Below are positions 1-5,356 of a stretch of DNA of 5,356 nt, piece after piece. This DNA comes from Spirochaetaceae bacterium (GTDB taxonomy: Bacteria; Spirochaetota; Spirochaetia; DSM-27196; PXBQ01), in the NCBI GenBank assembly GCA_003566875.1, contig PXBQ01000203.1:1-5356 (forward strand). The letters run 5' to 3'. Made by a program: the position numbers and the translations under genes. A model generated the notes under the pieces. That model was not told the origin of the DNA. It saw nothing but the letters and a program-made list of their open reading frames with translations, and did no database searches. How positions within the stretch are numbered: the first letter of the stretch is position 1; each line of letters begins with the position of its first letter.

Positions 1-487
1 CGCTGCGCGCCGCAGATGCCGATCCCACGCGTGCGACTGAAGAGATTGTTTCGAGTTCGGCCTCACGTCCGACCGCCGCAAAGCAACCGGCCGCGAGCGC
101 CGCAAAGCCCGACGAAGAACTGGCGAGTCCCGCCGCGGTCGGAAAAGAGTTGCTGCTCTCAGCGTGAAACCGCGCATCCTCCGGAATGCTCGACCGCAGG
201 GCCACGCGCACCGCAGCGAAGAATTTCCGGTTCCGGTCGGGCGGAATCACTTCGCCGTCGACGCGAACGCTGTCCGTCGCGCGGTGATCGGCGGCGTCGG
301 GAGGCCCGATCCTCACGACCGTGCGAGTCGTGAGACCGGCGAGCGTGACCGCGAGGCTCGGCACCGCCGGAATGTTCAGTTCGTCGTCGCTCTTTCCCCA
401 GTACTTCACGAGCGCGAGACTCGGAGACGCGATCGCGACGACCCCTGGTTCCCTGTGTGGATTATTGTGACTCTGAGTCGATAACAA
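1..487 (-). CDS. mvaD: Diphosphomevalonate decarboxylase, N-terminal part (runs off left edge)
   Basis: This GHMP-superfamily enzyme carries out the ATP-dependent decarboxylation of mevalonate 5-diphosphate to isopentenyl diphosphate in the cytoplasm. The 162 visible codons contain no stop. Family hallmarks appear in order: SLALVKYWGK (residues 23-32), the ATP-binding loop FPTAAGLASSSSG (115-127), and ARVGSASAARS (152-162), whose Arg161 matches the conserved active-site arginine. The C-terminal half, including the catalytic Asp, lies outside the window; full-length proteins are usually about 310-340 residues. The start is uncertain, because no in-frame ATG or GTG precedes the conserved core. 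I chose the TTG at 487-485, which follows a GGGAG ribosome-binding site by 7 nt. This overlaps the end of mvaA by 26 nt and gives a 15-20 residue N-terminal extension. Family assignment is very secure; the exact start is moderate. Confidence 0.93.
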   Translation of the reverse strand, partial: MLSTQSHNNPHREPGVVAIASPSLALVKYWGKSDDELNIPAVPSLAVTLAGLTTRTVVRIGPPDAADHRATDSVRVDGEVIPPDRNRKFFAAVRVALRSSIPEDARFHAESSNSFPTAAGLASSSSGFAALAAGCFAAVGREAELETISSVARVGSASAARS

Positions 488-1754
488 AGCGGAGCTCCCG
501 TACCGCAGCTTCGTGGTCGATCGTGCCGGCCGCCGCGAGTCTCTCGGCCACGATCGGGATATTCTTGCCGCGGGCACCGGCTTTCCACGCGACGCGTTCG
601 GCGTGCAGGCGCATGTGCCCCCCCTGTATTCCCTCGCCGACGAGCGCCGAGAGTGCGGCGAAATTCTGTGCAAGGCCAACGGCGACCGCGATCCGCGAGA
701 GTTGTGGTGCGTCGGGGTTTCCGAGCAGCTTCAGCGCGAGACCCGCAGCCGGATGGAAACCCGTCGCTCCTCCGACCGTCGCGAGTGCGATCGGAAGCCG
801 CACGCGGCCGACCAGTTCATCGCCGACGATCTGGTACTCGGTCAACACACGGTATCGTCTGTCGCGTGCCGCGTACGCGTGCACCGCGGCCTCGAGCGCA
901 CGCGTGTCGTTCGCGGTGGCGAGCGCGATCGCGGTCACGCCGTTCATGATGCCCTTGTTGTGCGTTACCGCGCGTGCGATGTCTTCGTCGGCAAACCGGT
1001 TTGCGAGCACGATCCGGCGAGCCATCTCGTGACCGGACCGGCCGGCGCGTCCGAGACGAAGGACCGGAAGCCTGATCTCGGCCCCCGCAAGACGACGGTC
1101 GGATACGTTCGTGAGAATCGCCATGAGAACCGAACCGCCGGTCAAGCCTTCAATCGGTGCCCTGAGCCGTTCGGCGGCCGTATTGAGGATATTTGCGCCC
1201 ATCGCGTCGCGAACATCGATATGCACGTGTACACGAACAAGACCCGTTTCTGGGAGTCGGGCAACCTCGACGCCGCGAAACCCGCCGCCCCTGCGCGTCA
1301 TTCCCGCGAGAACCGGCTCCAGAATCCGCTCGATCTCCGCGGCGTTCCGCGCGACCGCGTCTTCGGCGTGCGCCGCCGCGTTTTCGACGACGATCTGCGC
1401 GGTCATGACCGGAGCGTCGGCCCACGTCGTCGCGCCACCCGCCCGAGAAATGATCCCGGCGGCAAAACTAGCAGCCGCGACGACCGACGGTTCCTCGGTT
1501 GCGAGAGGGATTGTGCGGTCGGTCCCGTCGATCACGTACCGTGGAACGATGCCCACCGGGACCGAGATACACCCGATCGCGTTCTCGACTAGCACGTCAG
1601 CGAGTTCGGCAGTGTCGGCGTTCGGCGCGGTTATCTCTAGTTCGTCCGGAGTGAGCGAAAAGGCCTCGGTGAGCGCGTTTCGACGTTCGGAGAAATCCAG
1701 TTTGCGAAAGTGGGGCGGGAGCGCACCACGGCGCGGTTCGACGGCCTCATCCAT
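462..1754 (-). CDS. mvaA: Class II hydroxymethylglutaryl-CoA reductase
   Basis: This enzyme reduces HMG-CoA to mevalonate with NAD(P)H in the cytoplasm, the committed step of the pathway. From the chosen ATG it has 430 residues, close to the roughly 428 of the Pseudomonas mevalonii enzyme, and no membrane segments. All four catalytic residues of the family are visible: Glu88 in EEPSVVAAAS, Lys267 in THNKGIMNG, Asp283 in ATANDTRALEA, and His380 in IQGGHMRLHA. The cofactor-domain motif DAMGAN is at 183-188, and a C-terminal flap follows His380. I chose the ATG at 1754-1752 because the protein then begins like family members. An in-frame ATG 57 nt upstream lacks a ribosome-binding site and adds a basic tail. 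The start overlaps the fni stop by 8 nt, with only a weak GGA 8 nt upstream, which suggests translational coupling. NADH or NADPH preference cannot be read reliably. Confidence 0.97.
   Translation of the reverse strand: MDEAVEPRRGALPPHFRKLDFSERRNALTEAFSLTPDELEITAPNADTAELADVLVENAIGCISVPVGIVPRYVIDGTDRTIPLATEEPSVVAAASFAAGIISRAGGATTWADAPVMTAQIVVENAAAHAEDAVARNAAEIERILEPVLAGMTRRGGGFRGVEVARLPETGLVRVHVHIDVRDAMGANILNTAAERLRAPIEGLTGGSVLMAILTNVSDRRLAGAEIRLPVLRLGRAGRSGHEMARRIVLANRFADEDIARAVTHNKGIMNGVTAIALATANDTRALEAAVHAYAARDRRYRVLTEYQIVGDELVGRVRLPIALATVGGATGFHPAAGLALKLLGNPDAPQLSRIAVAVGLAQNFAALSALVGEGIQGGHMRLHAERVAWKAGARGKNIPIVAERLAAAGTIDHEAAVRELRFVIDSESQ
495..499 (-). promoter_or_regulatory. Ribosome-binding site GGGAG for mvaD, inside mvaA
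   Basis: On the minus strand, GGGAG lies 7 nt before the TTG at 487-485. It is the main support for that non-ATG start. The same pentamer precedes fni. The site sits within the last codons of mvaA, so mvaD translation would restart before the mvaA stop. Confidence 0.5.
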
Positions 1755-2889
1755 CGGCGTTGTCCGTTCCGGTTCCGTCTGTTCCCGTGGCCGCGAGCGA
1801 CGCCGACTCATCGCTGAACGCGCGTGTCGACCACAGCGGGACCGAACGGAGTTCCCGCGGCGTCGCGACGTCGGTCATGATCATTACCGACCGCAAAACG
1901 GTCCGAATATCCTCGACGCGTTTCACCACCGCGTCGGCGCCGCCCGACGTCACGTCGCGGACAAACGGCAGCGCGAGCCCAACCGCTTCGGCACCGAGCG
2001 CGAGACACTTTGCGACTTCCATTCCGGTGCGAATTCCCCCCGACGCAAGGATACCGTCGCGCTTCCTGCCGTCTCCCGTCCGCGCGAGAGCGCCGAGCAG
2101 GACTCCGGTCGGCAGACCCCAGTCCGAGAACTCATCTGCAGTTGTCGTGTCGTCGCTTCGGTGCGCCTCGACGCGGACCCAGTTGGTGCCGCCGGCGCCC
2201 GCCAGATCGACGTATCGGACGCCCGCATCGAGCAGTGCAGCGACGTCGACGGGGGAGATTCCAAATCCGGTCTCTTTGACGATTATCGGGAGCGGTGATG
2301 CCTCGCAGAGCCGACGAATTCCGTCGAGAACTCCGCGAAACTCGGTGTCGCCGTCGGCCTGGAACAGCTCCTGGCCGATGTTGAGGTGCACCGCGATCGC
2401 ATCGACCTCGATCTTCTTGGCCGTCTCGATGATCAGAGAATGCGAAATCTGCGGGAGCTGTACGCCCCCGATGTTAGTGAAGACCGGGACGTCGGGTGCG
2501 ATCCGTTTGAGACGGAAGTGGTCGATCACTTCGGGCTTTCGGAACAGGATTCGCATCGAACCCATGCCGACCGGGATGCGAGCGATCTGCGCGGCGCGAG
2601 CGAGCTCACGGTTGACCCTGTACGCCTCGTCGGATCCTCCCGTCATCGACGAGATGAACACCGGAATCGAGATCGGAAGCCCGAGGAATTCCGTCTCGGT
2701 CGTGCAATCGGCCAGATTTTTCTCGGCTACGGCGCGGTGAACGAACCGCACGCCATCGAGACCTGTCTGGTTGGTTTCTACCGCGTATACGTCGGGACGT
2801 ACACAAATCTCGAGGTGGCGGGCTTTGCGTTCGGCGAGCGACCCGCCATCGGACGAGTTAAACACATTCGTACTCTCGGTATCCGTCAT
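1747..2889 (-). CDS. fni: Type 2 isopentenyl-diphosphate delta-isomerase (FMN-dependent)
   Basis: This cytoplasmic flavoenzyme interconverts isopentenyl and dimethylallyl diphosphate, a necessary step because the mevalonate route yields only IPP. The 380-residue protein is a TIM-barrel of the type 2 family. Visible motifs are ERKARHL (20-26), GMGSMR (108-113), NIGGVQL (139-145), HLNIGQE (168-174, with the Gln-Glu pair expected to bind substrate and Mg), KETGFG (205-210), DLAGAGGTNW (228-237), SDWGLPTG (255-262) and the phosphate-binding SGGIRTG (283-289). It is about 30 residues longer than typical because of a Thr/Gly/Asp-rich C-terminal tail after RSVPLW. The start at 2889-2887 is supported by GGGAG 6 nt upstream and by the position of the first motif. 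It overlaps the mvaS end by 32 nt. A longer reading from 3075 would overlap mvaS by over 200 nt and is rejected. This is not the unrelated type 1 (Nudix) isomerase. Confidence 0.97.
   Translation of the reverse strand: MTDTESTNVFNSSDGGSLAERKARHLEICVRPDVYAVETNQTGLDGVRFVHRAVAEKNLADCTTETEFLGLPISIPVFISSMTGGSDEAYRVNRELARAAQIARIPVGMGSMRILFRKPEVIDHFRLKRIAPDVPVFTNIGGVQLPQISHSLIIETAKKIEVDAIAVHLNIGQELFQADGDTEFRGVLDGIRRLCEASPLPIIVKETGFGISPVDVAALLDAGVRYVDLAGAGGTNWVRVEAHRSDDTTTADEFSDWGLPTGVLLGALARTGDGRKRDGILASGGIRTGMEVAKCLALGAEAVGLALPFVRDVTSGGADAVVKRVEDIRTVLRSVMIMTDVATPRELRSVPLWSTRAFSDESASLAATGTDGTGTDNADG
1762..1788 (-). repeat. Short imperfect tandem duplication in the fni 3' end
   Basis: Two 12-nt copies, ACGGGAACAGAC (1788-1777) and ACCGGAACGGAC (1773-1762), differ at two positions and are separated by one GGA codon. 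Each encodes Thr-Gly-Thr-Asp in the Fni tail. The repeat explains the low-complexity tail and lies just before the mvaA start. No function is evident. Confidence 0.6.
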
Positions 2890-4150
2890 CGCGAACTCCC
2901 GTGAGGTAGTAGGACCCCTTGGGTATGTCGGCGTGTTCGACGAGGCGGCTATACGTCTCGGGATCGTAAGGACCATCGATCCATTGTTGATACTGCTCGA
3001 TCGATGCGGTTGATTCGGTTCGGAAAATCGATTCCAGATCCCAGCTCGCGATGACTTCCGGCGCGCCTTCGGCAACGCGAGCGCTCAGAACGGTCATCGT
3101 ATTACCCGATCCGTACGACCCGAGAAGAATTCTCTTGCCGACTATGTCGTTACCGAGCGCCTGGTATCGCTCCGAAAGGAGGAACGCGAGCGTCAGGTAC
3201 GCCGAACCCGAGTAGATGTTACCGACGCGGGCGGTCGGCTCAAGAGACTGCTCGAACCCGCGGTCGGCGAGGAACGCGTCGGCGGCCGCACCGGTCAACC
3301 CAAGATGCAGCGAAAGCAGTTTATGGGCCGCGAGAATCGCCATTTTCTTGAACGGGACGTGAAATACGATGAAGTCCGTGCCGTTGAGCACGTCGGCGGG
3401 TTTTTCACCACGGCGTGAGCAGTGGTCGGCGAACGCCGAGTCGAGCGCTTCATGGTAACACTGGACCGAGTAGCCGCCTTTCACTCGCGCGGTCGTCGAA
3501 CCGAGCGGTCGAAAGAAGTCATCGACGTCGCTCGAGAAGAGCCCTTGAGTCGCGAGATCGAGTTCGAGCAACTTGGGGTTTTTCTCGACGAGCAGAGCGA
3601 CCGCCCCCGCGCCTTGCGTGATCTCGGCGGTCGACGGCGCGTCGTACCGCGCGATGTCCGAGCAGATGATTATGCCTTTCTCACCCGAATGACGGGACAT
3701 TGCGAGCAGCGCGCCGACGCTGACCATCGCGATCGTGCCTCCCGCGCACGCGTGTTGGACCTGGAACGTCGAGATCGTGTTGGGAATCGGCGTTCCGGAG
3801 CGCTGCAGTGCGCCTTCGACGTACGCCGCGATCGGTTTTGACATATCGATCGCCGTCTCGGTACCGACCGAGAGGTATCTGAGACCGGTAAGGTCGTTTG
3901 TCCGCCGACAGAGCCCCGAACACGCCTGCGCGGAGAGAGTCACGTTGTCCTGCCACACCGCCGGAAATCTCACCGAGTGTTGCCCGGTCGACTCTACCGC
4001 GCGGCGCATCTTCCGCTCGATCGAGGGATTCTGTTCGGCGCGGTACTTCACGAGCTCGGATAACTCGATCTTCGGCTGCGGAATATACACCTCGATGTCA
4101 CTCAATCCAATGCGAGGCTCAGCGTGCGGCTGTGAATGCGGTGTCTCCAT
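2858..4150 (-). CDS. mvaS: Hydroxymethylglutaryl-CoA synthase
   Basis: This thiolase-superfamily enzyme condenses acetyl-CoA with acetoacetyl-CoA to give HMG-CoA, the substrate of MvaA. The 430-residue protein carries the expected catalytic triad: Glu98 in VGTETAIDMSKP, the acyl-enzyme Cys135 in QHACAGGTIAM, and His264 in VFHVPFKKMA. The conserved GNIYSGSAYL (310-319) and GSYGSGNT (344-351) loops are also present. The C-terminus (SYYLTGVRDDGYREYECV) fits the family ending. It is somewhat longer than the roughly 390 residues of Gram-positive MvaS, mostly through an N-terminal lead and internal loops. ATG 4150-4148 is the start: it is the only ATG before the first conserved strand (IGLSDIEVYIP), and GGAG lies 5 nt upstream. 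It is the first gene of the minus-strand operon, and the promoter should lie in the divergent region before mnmA. Confidence 0.97.
   Translation of the reverse strand: METPHSQPHAEPRIGLSDIEVYIPQPKIELSELVKYRAEQNPSIERKMRRAVESTGQHSVRFPAVWQDNVTLSAQACSGLCRRTNDLTGLRYLSVGTETAIDMSKPIAAYVEGALQRSGTPIPNTISTFQVQHACAGGTIAMVSVGALLAMSRHSGEKGIIICSDIARYDAPSTAEITQGAGAVALLVEKNPKLLELDLATQGLFSSDVDDFFRPLGSTTARVKGGYSVQCYHEALDSAFADHCSRRGEKPADVLNGTDFIVFHVPFKKMAILAAHKLLSLHLGLTGAAADAFLADRGFEQSLEPTARVGNIYSGSAYLTLAFLLSERYQALGNDIVGKRILLGSYGSGNTMTVLSARVAEGAPEVIASWDLESIFRTESTASIEQYQQWIDGPYDPETYSRLVEHADIPKGSYYLTGVRDDGYREYECV
2896..2900 (-). promoter_or_regulatory. Ribosome-binding site GGGAG for fni, inside mvaS
   Basis: GGGAG on the minus strand precedes the fni ATG at 2889 by 6 nt. 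It lies within mvaS coding sequence, 36 nt upstream of the mvaS stop codon. It fixes the fni start and shows that the 32-nt mvaS/fni overlap is genuine. Confidence 0.75.
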
Positions 4151-4155
4151 TTCCT

Positions 4156-4159
4156 CTCC
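4156..4159 (-). promoter_or_regulatory. Ribosome-binding site GGAG for mvaS
   Basis: On the minus strand GGAGAGGAA directly precedes the mvaS ATG, and GGAG is 5 nt from it. This is the strongest ribosome-binding site in the window, as expected for the first gene of an operon. Confidence 0.75.
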
Positions 4160-4210
4160 AGTCTCCGGCCCCCCGAGGGTCTACCGTGACGCGAAATTTG
4201 TCAGAATCCG

Positions 4211-4220
4211 TTACAATATA
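4211..4220. promoter_or_regulatory. Candidate overlapping -10 elements of divergent mvaS and mnmA promoters
   Basis: The only AT-rich patch of the 194-nt intergenic region (4151-4344) is TTACAATATA. Read on the plus strand it holds TACAAT (4212-4217), one mismatch from the -10 consensus. On the minus strand it holds TATATT (4220-4215), also one mismatch. No good -35 was found for either: the minus-strand hexamer TTTTCG at 17-nt spacing matches only three positions. Assignment as a divergent promoter pair is inferred from location and composition. The rest of the intergenic region shows no gene, RNA or terminator that I can support. Confidence 0.3.
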
Positions 4221-4249
4221 CACGGTTTTCTCGTAACCGAAAACCTGTG
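4221..4249. promoter_or_regulatory. Imperfect palindrome, possible operator between mvaS and mnmA
   Basis: CACGGTTTTC (4221-4230) pairs with GAAAACC plus GTG (4239-4249), leaving one unpaired T at 4246 and an 8-nt centre (4231-4238). That gives ten paired positions. It lies immediately beside the AT-rich candidate -10 patch, where a regulator could affect both promoters. No T-run follows on either strand, so it does not look like an intrinsic terminator. The structure is seen directly; the operator role is inferred. Confidence 0.35.
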
Positions 4250-4344
4250 AACGGTGAATGCCGGCGATTCTCGTCGTATCGTGCGGTGAAATCCGGTCGG
4301 GCAGGGCTTGATGCGCGGCGCAGGTTCTGAAAGAATCGAGTTCG

Positions 4345-5356
4345 ATGCATACAGCGGTATTGATGTCGGGCGGTGTCGACAGTTCCGTCGCGGCTTCGCT
4401 CCTCGTGCGCCGTGGCGGTGCGACTGTCACAGCGTACTACCTGAAAATCTGGCTCGAAGATGAGACTGCGTACATGGGTGACTGTCCGTGGGAAGAGGAC
4501 CTCTCGTACGCGCGCGCGGTGTGCGCCGATCTGGGTATAGACCTGGTCGTTGTGCCGCTCCAACGCGAGTACTACGAACGCGTCGTCGAGTACGCGCTCG
4601 ACGAACTACGCGCAGGCAGGACCCCGAGCCCGGACATTTTCTGCAACCTCAGGGTCAAGTTCGGCGCTTTTTTCGAGAGACTCGGCGGGGTCGATCGTGT
4701 CGCATCGGGGCACTACGCACGCGTCGAATCGGCCGGTTCGATGCGGCGGTTGCGTCGCGCTCCGGATCCGGTGAAGGACCAAACGTACTTCCTGTCTCAC
4801 CTGACGCAGGAGCAGCTCGGACGAATCGAGTTTCCGATCGGTGCGATGATGAAAAATGAGGTGCGCGAATACGCCGAGCGCGAGAGACTCGCGACGATGA
4901 ACCGCCGGGATAGCCAGGGAATCTGTTTTCTCGGCAAGATTCGGTACCCGGAGTTTGTGCGGCATTATCTTGGCGAGCGGGAAGGGCGTATCGTCGAGCG
5001 CGAGACCGGACGGATACTCGGGACGCATCGCGGATTCTGGTTCCACACGATCGGCCAGCGGCAGGGACTCGGTCTCGGGAACGGGCCGTGGTACGTTGTC
5101 GCGAAAGAAATAGAGTCGAACACGGTTTTTGTGTCGCACCAGGAAGCGCTTTCGACGTCGGTTCGCACCGAGTTCACGATCGAAAACGTCTCGTGGATCG
5201 AACCCGCCTCGGGGCGTACGCGCCTCACGACAAAGCTGCGCCACGGTCCCGACTTGATTCCGTGCGACATCCGCCCGATCGACGAGGCCTGGTCGAGACT
5301 CCACGTCAGACTCGATCGAGGCGATGCGGGGATCGCGCCGGGCCAGTTTGCCGTTC
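4345..5356 (+). CDS. mnmA: tRNA-specific 2-thiouridylase MnmA (C-terminal end off right edge)
   Basis: MnmA uses ATP and relayed persulfide sulfur to thiolate U34 of tRNAs for Lys, Glu and Gln. The 337 visible residues cover nearly all of the protein (family about 350-380). Motifs in order are the PP-loop SGGVDSS (8-14), TPSPDIFCN (93-101, with Asp98 and catalytic Cys100), SGHYARV (121-127), KDQTYFLSHL (144-153), SQGICFLGK (190-198, second catalytic Cys194) and FHTIGQRQGLGLG (233-245). Both cysteines are intact. The usual TPNPD is TPSPD here. The ATG at 4345 is firm: an in-frame TGA lies at 4309-4311 and no other ATG, GTG or TTG lies between. No clear ribosome-binding site precedes it. It is transcribed away from the mevalonate operon and has no obvious metabolic link to it. 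Several segments look closer to plant plastid MnmA than to E. coli MnmA. Confidence 0.97.
   Translation, partial: MHTAVLMSGGVDSSVAASLLVRRGGATVTAYYLKIWLEDETAYMGDCPWEEDLSYARAVCADLGIDLVVVPLQREYYERVVEYALDELRAGRTPSPDIFCNLRVKFGAFFERLGGVDRVASGHYARVESAGSMRRLRRAPDPVKDQTYFLSHLTQEQLGRIEFPIGAMMKNEVREYAERERLATMNRRDSQGICFLGKIRYPEFVRHYLGEREGRIVERETGRILGTHRGFWFHTIGQRQGLGLGNGPWYVVAKEIESNTVFVSHQEALSTSVRTEFTIENVSWIEPASGRTRLTTKLRHGPDLIPCDIRPIDEAWSRLHVRLDRGDAGIAPGQFAV

Noticed and set aside
406..588. Minus-strand 60-codon frame across the mvaA/mvaD junction
   Set aside because: It is in a different frame from both mvaA and the mvaD motifs, and has no recognisable content.
513..1592. Plus-strand open frame of 359 codons
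   Set aside because: It is antisense to mvaA, and its Arg- and Asp-rich composition reflects the reverse complement of a high-GC gene.
1755..1811. Longer mvaA start at the ATG at 1811
   Set aside because: It adds 19 basic residues not expected in the family, has no ribosome-binding site, and deepens the overlap with fni to 65 nt.
1111..2298. Long plus-strand open frame of 395 codons
   Set aside because: It lies opposite mvaA and fni, shows no recognisable motif, is rich in Arg and Ser, and is a typical antisense shadow in high-GC DNA.
1760..2740. Plus-strand open frame of 326 codons
   Set aside because: It is wholly antisense to fni, whose motifs are intact. Its Ser/Thr/Pro/Arg-rich product has no family features.
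2890..3075. Longer fni reading frame from the ATG at 3075
   Set aside because: The extra 62 residues overlap mvaS deeply and lack type 2 isomerase features. The ATG at 2889 has a good GGGAG site.
4221..4249. Intrinsic terminator
   Set aside because: The hairpin has no following T-run on either strand and sits between divergent genes where no transcript needs to end.
4119..4563. Small minus-strand frames covering the intergenic region and the start of mnmA
   Set aside because: They have no recognisable domain, overlap the mnmA PP-loop in antisense, and would fill the expected promoter region.
4606..5304. Minus-strand open frame of 232 codons
   Set aside because: It is antisense to mnmA, which has all catalytic motifs. 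There is no independent support.

Overview
The window is a compact bacterial chromosomal segment (high GC, almost no non-coding DNA). It carries four genes of the mevalonate isoprenoid pathway on the minus strand and a divergent tRNA-thiolation gene on the plus strand. Read in the direction of transcription, the order is mvaS (HMG-CoA synthase), fni (type 2 isopentenyl-diphosphate isomerase), mvaA (class II HMG-CoA reductase) and mvaD (diphosphomevalonate decarboxylase). mvaD runs off the left edge. A 194-base divergent intergenic region separates mvaS from mnmA, which runs off the right edge.

The minus-strand genes form a tight operon in which every junction overlaps: mvaS/fni by 32 nt, fni/mvaA by 8 nt, and mvaA/mvaD by about 26 nt if mvaD starts at the TTG proposed here. 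MvaS condenses acetyl-CoA with acetoacetyl-CoA to HMG-CoA, and MvaA reduces HMG-CoA to mevalonate. MvaD makes isopentenyl diphosphate from mevalonate diphosphate, and Fni interconverts IPP and DMAPP. The two kinases that join MvaA to MvaD are not in the window and are predicted just beyond the left edge. All visible catalytic motifs are intact, so the pathway looks functional.

As I recall it, the order mvaS-fni-mvaA-mvaD matches the mevalonate cluster of Borrelia, and the MvaD motifs (SLALVKYWGK, FPTAAGLASSSSGFAAL, ARVGSASAAR) also look Borrelia-like. I therefore suggest a high-GC member of the Spirochaetota. This is an inference from gene order and motifs, not a measured phylogeny.

I see no mobile element, CRISPR array, RNA gene or obviously new system. 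The points most worth checking are the mvaD gene lacking ATG and GTG starts, the chain of overlapping junctions, an MnmA that resembles plant plastid proteins more than the E. coli enzyme, and an imperfect palindrome in the divergent promoter region.
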